Shown here piece by piece: positions 29,404 through 38,255 of a stretch of DNA of 64,000 nucleotides. The stretch covers positions 1 through 64,000 of the forward strand of contig NZ_JACBXS010000011.1 of assembly GCF_013415485.1 (NCBI RefSeq), read 5' to 3'. Origin of the DNA: Rhabdonatronobacter sediminivivens. GTDB lineage: Bacteria > Pseudomonadota > Alphaproteobacteria > Rhodobacterales > Rhodobacteraceae. Both the position numbers and the translations under genes were made by a program. Within the stretch, counting starts at the first letter, position 1. Each line of letters starts with the position of its first letter. A model generated the notes under the pieces. The model made no database searches. It was not told the DNA's origin and saw only the letters and a list, made by a program, of their open reading frames with translations.

Positions 29404-30366
29404 ATGAAAAGAACACTGATCGCCACCGCCGTTGCAGGCCTTGCCTTTCCCGCCGCCGCCATGGCCGATTGCGGCCGCGTCTCGGTCGCAGAGATGAACT
29501 GGTCTTCGGCCTCGATCATTTCCAAGATCACCGAATTCCTGATGGTGCAGGGCTATGGCTGCGAGGTGACGCTGGTGCCCTCGGCCACCACCACGGCCGT
29601 GACCTCGCTGGCGGAAAACAACGAACCCGATGTGGTGCCGGAACTCTGGATCAACTCGGCCCCGCTCTACACCCGGCTGGAGGCCGAGGGCCGCGTGCGC
29701 AAGGCGGCGGATGTGTTTTCCGACGGCGGCACCGAAAACTGGTTCGTGCCCGATTACCTGATCGAAGAGCACCCCGAACTGGCCACGATCGAAGGCGTGC
29801 TGGCCAACCCCGAACTGGTGGGCGGGCGCTTCCACAACTGCCCCGATGGCTGGGGCTGCCGCATTGCCAATGACAACCTGATCATCGCCCATGACTTCGA
29901 AGGGGCGGGCATGGATGTGTTCAACCATGGCTCGGGCGAGACGCTGGCCGCCGCCATGGCCACCGCCTATGAAAACCGCGAACCCTTCTTTGGCTACATG
30001 TACGGGCCGACCGCGGTTCTGGGGCGCTATGGCATGGTGGCCATCGACATCGGCGAGTATGATTCCGAAATTCATGCCTGCAACCAGACCGTCGATTGCG
30101 AAACCCCGGCGATCTCGTCCTTTCCGGCGGCACCGGTGCTGACGGTCGTCACCGCCGATTTCGCCGAGCGCAACCCCGCGGTGTTCGAACTGGTCAGCAA
30201 TATCTCCTTCACCTCGCAGGGGTTGAGCGAGTTGCTGGCCTGGCAGGATCTCAACAGCGCCTCGGCCGAGGAAACGGCGGTGCATTTCCTGACCACCGAG
30301 CAGGACACCTGGATGGGCTGGCTGAACACAGAGGCGGCCGAACGGCTGTCGGCGCTGTTCCCCTGA
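29404..30366 (+). CDS. Glycine betaine/proline-type ABC transporter substrate-binding protein
   Basis: A 320-residue periplasmic binding protein (OpuAC/ProX family) with a signal peptide (MKRTLIATAVAGLAFPAAAMA). Tryptophans in MNWSSASII, PELWINS and GTENWFVPDYL could build the aromatic cage that binds quaternary ammonium groups. First gene of a complete ABC system; the stem-loop after it fits the usual excess of binding protein over permease. The exact ligand (betaine, proline betaine, carnitine or other) cannot be read. Confidence 0.92.
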   Translation: MKRTLIATAVAGLAFPAAAMADCGRVSVAEMNWSSASIISKITEFLMVQGYGCEVTLVPSATTTAVTSLAENNEPDVVPELWINSAPLYTRLEAEGRVRKAADVFSDGGTENWFVPDYLIEEHPELATIEGVLANPELVGGRFHNCPDGWGCRIANDNLIIAHDFEGAGMDVFNHGSGETLAAAMATAYENREPFFGYMYGPTAVLGRYGMVAIDIGEYDSEIHACNQTVDCETPAISSFPAAPVLTVVTADFAERNPAVFELVSNISFTSQGLSELLAWQDLNSASAEETAVHFLTTEQDTWMGWLNTEAAERLSALFP

Positions 30367-30385
30367 ACCCGGGGTCATGAAACGG

Positions 30386-30413
30386 CCCGGCGCGGTGCTT
30401 TGGCCGCGTCGGG
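30386..30413 (+). terminator. Attenuator-like hairpin between binding protein and permease genes
   Basis: CCCGGCGCGG pairs with CCGCGTCGGG around an eight-base loop (one G-U pair). It is 20 bases past the binding-protein stop and has no T run, so it may stabilise the upstream message or reduce read-through into the permease. Confidence 0.5.
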
Positions 30414-30425
30414 CAGGCGCGCAGC

Positions 30426-31499
30426 ATGCAGGGGGCCACCGTGGCAACGTATGATTTCATCTTCAACGGGCTGGGCCTGCGCGAATGGTGTGGCGAGTCC
30501 GTGCGCTCAGGCCCCATGACCATGGCCGACCTGCTGGCCCGCGGCGCGGCCCCGGCGGAACCGCAAACCGGCTTCGACTGGGGCGCGCTCTGGTCGCTGC
30601 CCTTCCCGTCGCTGGATGAGTTGCACAAGGCCTGTGCCGAGATCCCCCGCTCGCGCGATCTGACCCGGTCGCTGGAGGCCGGGTTCCTGAATGTCCGCGA
30701 ATCGCTGCGATTCGTGCTGGACCCGATGACCCAGCCGCTGAGCTGGGCGCTGGAAAACGCGCTTCATGTCGCCGTCAACACGCCCTGGTGGCTGATGCTG
30801 ATGGCGCTGCTGGTCGTGGTCTGGTTGGCGGGGCGGTCGGCGGCGCTGGTCGGTCTGGTGGCTGCCGTCATGGGGTTCCTGCTGTTCGTCGATCACTATG
30901 TCTTTGCCATGCAGACGCTGTCGATCATCTTTGTCTGCGCCTTCCTGTGTGTGGTGATGGGGGTGCCGGTGGGCATTGCCATGTCGCGCAGCAACCGCTT
31001 CCAGCGGCTGATGATCCCGGTGCTGGACATGCTGCAGACGCTGCCCACATTCGTCTATCTGATCCCGCTGATCTTCCTGTTTTCGGTGACCGAGCCTAAG
31101 CTCTACGGGATTGCCATCATTCTTTATGCGATCGTCCCCGTCATCCGGTTGACCGATCTGGGCATCCGGCTGGTGGACAAGGAAGTGATCGAAGCCGCCG
31201 AGGCCTTTGGCATGACCCGCCACCAGAAGCTGATCCGCGTGCAGATCCCGCTGGCGCTGCCCAATATCATGGCCGGGGTGAACCAGACGATCATGATGAG
31301 CCTGGCCATGGTGGTCATCGCCTCGCTTGTGTCGGCGCCGGGGCTGGGCGTGCTGGTCCTGCGCGGTATCCGCAACCTGGAACTTGGCGTGGGGCTGATG
31401 GCGGGGCTGGGGATCGTGCTTCTGGCGGTGATCCTGGATCGCGTGACCAAGGCGGCACTGGCGCGGGTGAATGCCGCCGCCAGCGTCGCGCGGCATTGA
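30426..31499 (+). CDS. Betaine-type ABC transporter permease (ProW/OpuAB)
   Basis: A 357-residue inner-membrane permease. About 100 soluble residues precede the membrane segments (LMALLVVVWLAG, IFVCAFLCVVMGVPVGIAMS, IPVLDMLQTLPTFVYLIPLI), followed by the EAA loop EVIEAAEAFGMTRHQKLIRV. A GTG at 30441 preceded by AGGGGG is an alternative start and perhaps the better one. It works with the flanking binding protein and ATPase. Confidence 0.92.
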   Translation: MQGATVATYDFIFNGLGLREWCGESVRSGPMTMADLLARGAAPAEPQTGFDWGALWSLPFPSLDELHKACAEIPRSRDLTRSLEAGFLNVRESLRFVLDPMTQPLSWALENALHVAVNTPWWLMLMALLVVVWLAGRSAALVGLVAAVMGFLLFVDHYVFAMQTLSIIFVCAFLCVVMGVPVGIAMSRSNRFQRLMIPVLDMLQTLPTFVYLIPLIFLFSVTEPKLYGIAIILYAIVPVIRLTDLGIRLVDKEVIEAAEAFGMTRHQKLIRVQIPLALPNIMAGVNQTIMMSLAMVVIASLVSAPGLGVLVLRGIRNLELGVGLMAGLGIVLLAVILDRVTKAALARVNAAASVARH

Positions 31500-31509
31500 G
31501 GCAGAGCGC

Positions 31510-32604
31510 ATGATGGACAGACAGGTCAGCATTGCCATTCGGCACCTGTACAAGATCTTTGGCGCCAACCCGGTCCGCGCGCTGGAGCATGTGCGCGCCG
31601 GGACGGGCAAGGACGCGTTGATGGCGCAGCACCGGCATGTCCTGGGCCTGCGTGACATCAACATCGACATGCGCGCCGGGGATATCACCGTGGTCATGGG
31701 GCTGTCAGGCTCAGGCAAGTCCACGCTGATCCGCCATGTCAACCGCCTGATCGAACCCACGGCGGGCGAGATCCTGGTCAATGGCGAAAACATCCTGGAG
31801 TTCGGCGAAACCCGCCTGCGTGAGCTGCGGCGCAAGCAGATGTCCATGGTGTTCCAGCATTTCGCCCTGCTGCCGCACCGCACGGTGCTGGACAATATCG
31901 GGCTGGCGCGGTCGGTGCGGGGCGAACGGCGCGCGGATTTCGAGCGTGACGCGCTGCATTGGCTGGCGCGCGTTGGCCTTGGCGGGCAGGAGGGGCAGTA
32001 TCCGCACCAGCTTTCCGGCGGCATGCAGCAGCGCGTCGGAATTGCCCGCGCGCTGACCTCCAATGCGCCGATCATGCTGATGGACGAGGCTTTTTCGGCG
32101 CTTGATCCGCTGATCCGCACGGATATGCAGGACCTGCTGCTGGAGTTGCAGACAGAACTGCAGAAGACCATCATCTTCATCAGCCATGATCTGGACGAGG
32201 CCCTGAAGCTGGCCGACCATCTGGTGATCCTGAAGGATGGCTCTGTGGTCCAGCAGGGCGAACCGCAGGAAATCCTGCTCAAGCCCAATGATCCCTACAT
32301 CGTCGACTTCATCAGCGACATCAACCGCGCGCGGGTGCTGCGTGTGCGCTCGGTCATGGACCGGGCGCCGGAAACCATCCCGCAGGTGGCCGGCACGGTG
32401 GATGTGGATGCAACGCTGGAATCGGTGATCGCGCTTTCGGGCGGCGATACCGCGCTGAGCTATGCGGTGCGCAACAGGGATACCACGGTCGGCTATCTGA
32501 ACATGCAGAGCCTGGTCCGCGCCCTGGTCCCCACCCAGGCGCCGCGCCACGGCAACCGCAAGCAGGAAAAGGCGCAGCCCGCGGCCTCGGGCCCGGCGGC
32601 CTGA
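31510..32604 (+). CDS. Betaine-type ABC transporter ATPase (ProV/OpuAA)
   Basis: A 364-residue ATPase with Walker A GLSGSGKST, signature LSGGMQQRVGIARAL, Walker B IMLMDEAFSALD and the H-loop FISHDLDEA. The C-terminus after residue 260 is the CBS-like regulatory part seen in ProV. The start (MMDRQ) is ten bases after the permease stop; an in-frame ATG upstream lies inside the permease gene and was rejected. Confidence 0.93.
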   Translation: MMDRQVSIAIRHLYKIFGANPVRALEHVRAGTGKDALMAQHRHVLGLRDINIDMRAGDITVVMGLSGSGKSTLIRHVNRLIEPTAGEILVNGENILEFGETRLRELRRKQMSMVFQHFALLPHRTVLDNIGLARSVRGERRADFERDALHWLARVGLGGQEGQYPHQLSGGMQQRVGIARALTSNAPIMLMDEAFSALDPLIRTDMQDLLLELQTELQKTIIFISHDLDEALKLADHLVILKDGSVVQQGEPQEILLKPNDPYIVDFISDINRARVLRVRSVMDRAPETIPQVAGTVDVDATLESVIALSGGDTALSYAVRNRDTTVGYLNMQSLVRALVPTQAPRHGNRKQEKAQPAASGPAA

Positions 32605-32645
32605 TCCGGTCACCCGGCATGATGCCGGACCGGGGCATGTGATGG

Positions 32646-32670
32646 GCCCCGGGGCCCCCGGTCCCGGGGC
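32646..32670 (+). terminator. GC-rich hairpin after the ABC operon
   Basis: GCCCCGGG pairs with CCCGGGGC around a nine-base loop about 40 bases past the ATPase stop. Just before it CCGGCATGATGCCGG is another small palindrome. No U-tract, so termination is only probable. Confidence 0.4.
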
Positions 32671-32772
32671 AGGATGCCTGCCATTCAGATGTGCATCGTT
32701 GGGGGCGCCGGGCCGAGATGAACCCGCCCGCCGCCATCGCTTCGTTGTGCAGGGCTTCTGCGCATGCTATCC

Positions 32773-32789
32773 ATGCTGCATTGCAGCAT
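32773..32789. promoter_or_regulatory. PhaR-like box upstream of the patatin gene
   Basis: ATGCTGCATTGCAGCAT is a perfect inverted repeat (eight-base arms, one-base centre) containing CTGC-N3-GCAG, the reported recognition pattern of the polyhydroxyalkanoate regulator PhaR. It lies 11 bases before the patatin start codon, overlapping its leader, where binding would repress. Confidence 0.6.
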
Positions 32790-32799
32790 AGGAGCGCAC

Positions 32800-33858
32800 A
32801 TGGCAGCCGCAAACGCCCGCAAATGCATCAATCTGGCCCTGCAGGGCGGGGGCTCCCATGGCGCATTGACCTGGGGCGTTCTGGACCGGCTGCTCGAGGA
32901 TACGCGGCTGGATATCGCCGAAATCAGCGGCACCAGCGCCGGGGCGATGAACGCCGTGGTGCTGGCCGATGGGTTCGAGCGTGGCGGGCGTGACGGTGCG
33001 CGCAAGGCGCTTGAAGATTTCTGGCGCGCGATCAGCATGGCGGCCATGGCGTCACCGCTGCAACGCAGCCCCCTGGACCGGATGCTGGGACGGTTCAGCC
33101 TGGATGCCGCGCCCGGGTACCTGTTTTTCGAAGGGCTCAGCCGGGTGCTCTCTCCCTATCAGCTCAATCCGCTGAACCTGAACCCGCTGCGTGACCTGCT
33201 GGCGCGGCAGGTCGATTTCGACAACGTCAACACCTGCAAGGCGATTTCGGTCCATGTGTCGGCCACGCATGTCCGAACCGGGCGTGCGCGTGTCTTTTCG
33301 CGCGGGGCGGTCACGCTGGATTCGGTGATGGCCTCGGCCTGTCTGCCGCAGCTTTATCCGGCGGTTGTGATCGATGGGGAGCCCTATTGGGACGGGGGGT
33401 TCAGTGCCAATCCGGCGCTGATGCCGCTGGTGACCAGCAAAGCCAGCCCCGATATCGTGGTGGTGCAGATCAACCCTGTTGTGCGCCATGACACCCCCAC
33501 ATCGGCCCGCGACATCCTCAACCGCGTGAACGAGATCAGCTTCAACACCGCGTTGATCAAGGAATTGCGCGCCATTGCGCTGATGCAGGACATCGTTGCC
33601 GCCAAGGGTCTGGACCTGGGCGCGGCGGGGGAAACCTTCATCCACCTGATCCATACCGACACCGAGGTGCAGGATCTTGCGGCCTCAAGCAAGCTGAACG
33701 CCGAATGGTCCTATCTGCGGCTTCTGTTCGAGCGCGGGCGCGGCTGGGCTGAGGCCTGGCTGGACGCGCATTTTGACCACATCGGGCAGCAATCGACCTT
33801 TGATCTGGGAGCCTTCTTCGACGACCCGTCCGCTGCGCCATCGCAACCGGGGCGCTAG
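32800..33858 (+). CDS. Patatin-like phospholipase family protein
   Basis: A 352-residue lipid acyl hydrolase with the catalytic dyad motifs: oxyanion GGGSHGALTWGVL, nucleophile Ser46 in GTSAG, and DGG in YWDGGFSANPAL. The AGGAG at 32790-32794 fixes the start. From memory this long patatin form is often beside 3-hydroxybutyrate dehydrogenase in Rhodobacteraceae. With the PhaR-like box this suggests a role at polyhydroxybutyrate granules or in lipid turnover; that is inference. Confidence 0.88.
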   Translation: MAAANARKCINLALQGGGSHGALTWGVLDRLLEDTRLDIAEISGTSAGAMNAVVLADGFERGGRDGARKALEDFWRAISMAAMASPLQRSPLDRMLGRFSLDAAPGYLFFEGLSRVLSPYQLNPLNLNPLRDLLARQVDFDNVNTCKAISVHVSATHVRTGRARVFSRGAVTLDSVMASACLPQLYPAVVIDGEPYWDGGFSANPALMPLVTSKASPDIVVVQINPVVRHDTPTSARDILNRVNEISFNTALIKELRAIALMQDIVAAKGLDLGAAGETFIHLIHTDTEVQDLAASSKLNAEWSYLRLLFERGRGWAEAWLDAHFDHIGQQSTFDLGAFFDDPSAAPSQPGR

Positions 33859-33861
33859 GCG

Positions 33862-35244
33862 GTGCCGGGGGTCTTCGTCATCGCCGCAGCACTGGCGGGG
33901 CTGATGTTCCTGGCCTATCGCGGGCTGAGCCTGCTTCTGCTGGCCCCGGCCATGGCGCTTCTGGCGGTTCTGGCGGCCGAGGGCGGCCCGGTTCTGGCCA
34001 GCTACACCCAGATCTTCATGCAGGCCACCGGCGGGTTCATCATCCAGTATTTTCCCCTGTTCCTGCTGGGCGCGGTGTTTGGCAAGCTGATGGAGGCCTC
34101 GGGTTCGGCGCGGGTGCTGGCGGACGGGATCATCCGCAGGCTGGGGCCGGGCAAGGCGATCCTGGCCGTGGTGCTGTCCTGCGCCGTGATGACCTATGGC
34201 GGCGTGTCGCTGTTCGTCGTGGCCTTTGCCGTATGGCCCATCGCCGCCGCCCTGTTCCGTGAGGCGGATCTGCCGAAGGTGCTGATCCCGGCGACCATCG
34301 CGCTTGGCGCCTTCACCTTCACGATGACCTCCTTGCCGGGCACGCCGGCCATCCAGAATGCGATCCCGATGCCGTATTTCGGCACCACACCCTTTGCCGC
34401 GCCGGGGCTGGGGCTGATCACCGGGGCGCTGATGCTGGGCTTCGGCTGGGCCTGGCTGGAATACCGCGCGCGGGCGCTGGGGCCGGGTTACGGCACCGAC
34501 CCCGAAGACAGCGCGGAGGAAAAGGACGCCGACAGCACCCCGTCGCTGGCGGTGGCCGCCCTGCCTCTGGTGCTGGTTCTGGCCCTGAACCTTGCCTTCA
34601 CCTTCGTGCTGATCCCGGCAATGGATACGGGCTATCTGTCGCAGCCGGAATTCGGCGAAACGGATGTCGGTTCGGTGCGCGGCGTCTGGTCCATCATTTC
34701 GGCGCTGACGCTGGCCTCACTTGCGCTGGTCGCGCTCAACTGGCGCCGGTTGGCCGAAGGCATGGGCGAAACGCTGGAGGATGGCGCGCAGGATTCGCTC
34801 AAGCCCATCTTCAACACCGCAAGCCTTGTGGGCTTCGGCGCGGTGATCGCATCGCTTTCGGCCTTTGGCGTGATCCGCGACTGGGTGGTGACCGTGGGCG
34901 GGGACAACCCGCTGATTTCGCTGGCGGTCGGCACCAGCCTGCTGGCGGGGATGACCGGCTCGGCCTCGGGGGGCATGTCGATAGCGCTGTCGACCCTGGG
35001 CGAAACCTATCTGGAGATGGGGCAGGCTGCCGGGGTGTCGCCCGAACTGCTGCACCGGGTGACAGCTGTGGCAACCGGCGGGCTGGATGCGCTGCCGCAT
35101 AACGGCGCGGTGATCACCCTGCTGACGATCTGCGGCCTGACCCACCGCGAGGCCTATCGCGACATTGCCGTGGTTGCGGTGCTGATCCCGATCCTGGCAC
35201 TGGTGGTGCTGGTCACGCTTGGAACCCTGTTCGGGAGTTTCTGA
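33862..35244 (+). CDS. GntP family permease
   Basis: A 460-residue inner-membrane carrier of the gluconate:H+ symporter family with about 12 hydrophobic segments and the family stretches FTMTSLPGTPAIQNAIPMPYF and GMTGSASGGMSIALS. It starts with GTG three bases after the patatin stop, so it is probably co-transcribed. Substrates in this family are hydroxy acids such as gluconate or 3-hydroxybutyrate; the patatin neighbour makes 3-hydroxybutyrate attractive but unproven. Confidence 0.87.
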   Translation: MPGVFVIAAALAGLMFLAYRGLSLLLLAPAMALLAVLAAEGGPVLASYTQIFMQATGGFIIQYFPLFLLGAVFGKLMEASGSARVLADGIIRRLGPGKAILAVVLSCAVMTYGGVSLFVVAFAVWPIAAALFREADLPKVLIPATIALGAFTFTMTSLPGTPAIQNAIPMPYFGTTPFAAPGLGLITGALMLGFGWAWLEYRARALGPGYGTDPEDSAEEKDADSTPSLAVAALPLVLVLALNLAFTFVLIPAMDTGYLSQPEFGETDVGSVRGVWSIISALTLASLALVALNWRRLAEGMGETLEDGAQDSLKPIFNTASLVGFGAVIASLSAFGVIRDWVVTVGGDNPLISLAVGTSLLAGMTGSASGGMSIALSTLGETYLEMGQAAGVSPELLHRVTAVATGGLDALPHNGAVITLLTICGLTHREAYRDIAVVAVLIPILALVVLVTLGTLFGSF

Positions 35245-35327
35245 GGCATGTGCCCGCGCAAAGGGCTTTGATCTCGGGCGCATATTCTGATCCTGTCGCG
35301 GCAACCCCGAACCACGCAGGCCGTGCC

Positions 35328-37166
35328 ATGACCCCTCCGCAGATGTTCATTTTCGCCATTCTGGCCGCCACGATGGCGCTGTTCCTGTGGGGGCGGTTCC
35401 GGCATGACATCGTGGCGCTCATGGCGCTGATGGCCTGTGTTGTGGCCGGTCTGGTTCCGGCGGTCGAGGCCTTTGCCGGGTTCGGGCATCCGGCGGTGAT
35501 CACCGTGGCCTGCGTGCTGGTGCTCAGCCAGGGCTTGCAGAACACCGGCGCGGTGGACTGGCTGGCGCGGACTGTGCTGCCGGCTGAGGCCGGGCGTCTG
35601 ACCGGCATGGCGGCGCTGATGGGGCTGGGCGCGGTGCTTTCGGGGTTCATGAACAATGTCGGCGCCATGGCGCTGTTGATGCCGGTCGCGGTGCAGCTTT
35701 CGGACAGGTTGCAGCTGACACCGGGACAGGTGCTGATGCCGCTGGCCTTTGGCACCATCCTGGGCGGGATGACCACGCTGATCGGCACGCCACCGAACCT
35801 GATCGCCTCGGGCTTCCGGGCCGAGGCCGGTCTGGGCCATTTCGCCATGTTCGATTTCGCGCCTGTGGGGGTGGCCGTGGCGGTTGCGGGTGTGGCTTTC
35901 GTGGCTCTGATCGGCTGGCGTCTGGTGCCCGCGCGCAAGGCTTCCGGGGCCGAAGGGTTCGAGACTGGCGCCTATATGACCGAAGTGCGCGTGCCCGAGG
36001 GCAGCAAGGCCATCGGCCTGACCCTGCGCCAGTTTGAGGCCGAGATCGAGGACAGCGCGGCGCAGATCGTGGGCCTTGTGCGCAACGAGGTGCGCATGAC
36101 TGCGCCCCATGGTGGGCGCCGCATCCGCGAGGGCGATATCCTGGTGCTGGAAGCCGATGTTGAAACGCTGGCCAAGGCGCTGTCGGTTTTCGGCATCAAG
36201 CTCGAGGAACAGGGGGGCTCCTCGGAGGCGGACGAGCAGCCGGACGCAAAACCTGCGAAAGGTCAGGAGCCGAAAGAAACCTCCGAGGACGATGACAGCA
36301 AACGCGATGTGGATATCGTCCTGCGTGAGCTGGCGGTGCTGCCCGGCTCCAGCATCGTCGGACGCTCGGCCAGTGATCTGCGGCTGCGCACGCGGTATGG
36401 GCTGAACCTGCTGGCCGTGTCGCGCGAAGGGCACCCCCCCAAGGCGCGGCTGCGCACGCTGAAGGTGAAATCGGGCGATCTGCTGCTGATGCAGGGCCCG
36501 GCCGAGGTGATGACCGATTTCATCAACGATACCGGCTGCGTGCCGCTGGGCGAGCGCGAATTGCGCATCCCCGACAGGCGCATGGCGATCATTTCCGGGG
36601 CGATCATTCTGGGCGCCGTGGGCATGGTCACAGCGGGGCTGCTTCCTGCGGCGGCGGCCTTCATGCTTGGGGTCATCGCCTCGATGCTGCTGCGCACGGT
36701 GCCGCCCCGGCAGGTCTATACGGCCATTGACTGGCCGGTGATTGTGCTGCTGGCGGCCCTGATCCCGGTGGCGGGGGCGATGCAGGCGACCGGGGCTGCC
36801 GACCTTCTGGCGCGGTTTCTGGTGGATACGATCGCCCAGGGCAATGCCATTGCCGCGCTGGCGGTGGTGCTGGTCACCACCATGTTCCTGTCGGATGTGA
36901 TGAACAATGCCGCCACCGCGGCCGTGCTCTGCCCCATTGCCATCGGCATCGCGGCCGCGCTTGGTGTGAACCCCGACAGCTTTCTGATGGCGGTCGCCAT
37001 CGGGGCCTCCTGCGCGTTCCTGACGCCTATCGGGCACCAGAACAATACCCTGATCCTTGGCCCGGGTGGCTTTCGCTTCGGGGATTACTGGAGGCTTGGC
37101 CTGCCGCTTGAGGTGCTGGTGGTCGCCGTCAGCATACCGCTGCTGCTGATTGTCTGGCCGCTCTGA
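35328..37166 (+). CDS. SLC13 family permease with two RCK_C (TrkA_C) domains
   Basis: A 612-residue membrane protein of the DASS/SLC13 type. Two membrane halves flank a cytosolic insert of two TrkA_C domains (VRVPEGSKAIGLTLRQFEAE and LRELAVLPGSSIVGRSASDL), joined by a highly charged linker near residues 295-325. Conserved transporter motifs LIGTPPNLIASG and IGHQNNTLILGPGG are present. Likely an anion or dicarboxylate/sulfate-type carrier. The start at 35328 places the first membrane helix at the N-terminus. Confidence 0.88.
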   Translation: MTPPQMFIFAILAATMALFLWGRFRHDIVALMALMACVVAGLVPAVEAFAGFGHPAVITVACVLVLSQGLQNTGAVDWLARTVLPAEAGRLTGMAALMGLGAVLSGFMNNVGAMALLMPVAVQLSDRLQLTPGQVLMPLAFGTILGGMTTLIGTPPNLIASGFRAEAGLGHFAMFDFAPVGVAVAVAGVAFVALIGWRLVPARKASGAEGFETGAYMTEVRVPEGSKAIGLTLRQFEAEIEDSAAQIVGLVRNEVRMTAPHGGRRIREGDILVLEADVETLAKALSVFGIKLEEQGGSSEADEQPDAKPAKGQEPKETSEDDDSKRDVDIVLRELAVLPGSSIVGRSASDLRLRTRYGLNLLAVSREGHPPKARLRTLKVKSGDLLLMQGPAEVMTDFINDTGCVPLGERELRIPDRRMAIISGAIILGAVGMVTAGLLPAAAAFMLGVIASMLLRTVPPRQVYTAIDWPVIVLLAALIPVAGAMQATGAADLLARFLVDTIAQGNAIAALAVVLVTTMFLSDVMNNAATAAVLCPIAIGIAAALGVNPDSFLMAVAIGASCAFLTPIGHQNNTLILGPGGFRFGDYWRLGLPLEVLVVAVSIPLLLIVWPL

Positions 37167-37193
37167 CGCGCCGATGTCGGGGCCGGGTCAGGG

Positions 37194-38240
37194 TCAGGCC
37201 CGCGCGGGCTCAGCGGTGCCGGTTTCGGTTTCGGCCTCGATCATCTTGCGCAGCCGATTGCGGAACCGCAGCGGGCCAAGGTCGATGGCCAGGTCCAGGT
37301 TCGGGGTCTGCATGGCATCCATGCCCTTCTGAACGGCGTTCAGGATCACGCGGTCCTCTTCGAATGCGCCGCGCACGGATTTGGCAAAACGGGCAGAGAC
37401 ATCCGCATCGTGCGGGGCGAAGTTGCGCATCTGGAACCAGTAGTAGCGGGTTTCGGTCGCGCTGACAGGGGTCATGAAATTGTAGCTGTCCATGACAAAC
37501 GCCTGCGGATGCAGCGGGCGGTCCTCGCCGCCGGTGCCGGCGGGGGTGAATATTGCCTTGATGATGGCATGGCTGGGCCAGTGGACCTCGTAATGCTGCT
37601 TGCGGTCACAATTGCCCGCAAAGCTGAGAAACTGCGCGTAGAATGGCGCGGGCGGCGTGTCCATCATCCAGCGCCAGACCGTCACGCCCTTGTCGTGCAC
37701 ATCGGTGTTGAGCGGGGTTTCGTCGGTGCCCGCCCCGCCAAAGCTGCTCTGGTGCACCCAGGCCACATGGCTGGGGTCCAGCAGGTTGTCGGTCATGTAG
37801 AGATAATTGCACTCCAGCGTCATTGCGTCGCCACGGTTCACGCCCCAGTCCGGGTTGCCCCATTCCGGGATATCGAAGATCGCCCCTTCATCGGCATGCG
37901 CAGGGTCGCCCGTCCAGACCCAGACCAGCCCGTAGCGTTCGGCCACCGGATAGGACCGCACGCAGGCGCGGTGCGGGATGCGTTCGGCGCCGGGCACGCG
38001 GGTGCAGGTGCCCGCGGCATCGAATGTCAGCCCGTGATAGCCGCATTCCACCTGATCGCCCTTCAGCCGCCCCATGGACAGCGGCAGCTTGCGGTGCGGG
38101 CAGGCATCTTCAAGTGCCGCCACCGCCCCCGCTTCGGTGCGGTAAAGCACGATGGGCTGGTCCAGTATCCGCACCGGCGTCAGGGCGCGGCCGATCTCGT
38201 GGTCCCATGCGGCGACATACCAGGCGTTTTTCAGGAACAT
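37194..38240 (-). CDS. Rieske [2Fe-2S] aromatic-ring oxygenase / O-demethylase alpha subunit
   Basis: A 348-residue oxygenase of the VanA/TsaM group. The Rieske centre is Cys47-x-His49 and Cys66-x2-His69 (CPHR, CGYHG). The mononuclear iron site is D155PSH158VAWVH163. Such enzymes hydroxylate or demethylate aromatic compounds using a separate reductase, which is not encoded nearby. It lies 15 bases after the M29/NicX-like gene on the same strand, so the two are probably co-transcribed. Confidence 0.92.
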   Translation of the reverse strand: MFLKNAWYVAAWDHEIGRALTPVRILDQPIVLYRTEAGAVAALEDACPHRKLPLSMGRLKGDQVECGYHGLTFDAAGTCTRVPGAERIPHRACVRSYPVAERYGLVWVWTGDPAHADEGAIFDIPEWGNPDWGVNRGDAMTLECNYLYMTDNLLDPSHVAWVHQSSFGGAGTDETPLNTDVHDKGVTVWRWMMDTPPAPFYAQFLSFAGNCDRKQHYEVHWPSHAIIKAIFTPAGTGGEDRPLHPQAFVMDSYNFMTPVSATETRYYWFQMRNFAPHDADVSARFAKSVRGAFEEDRVILNAVQKGMDAMQTPNLDLAIDLGPLRFRNRLRKMIEAETETGTAEPARA

Positions 38241-38255
38241 TCGGATCCTCCATAG

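Noticed and set aside
35154..37037. A 627-codon minus-strand frame opposite the SLC13 gene
   Set aside because: His/Gln/Arg-rich translation typical of an antisense shadow; the plus-strand gene has transporter and RCK_C motifs.
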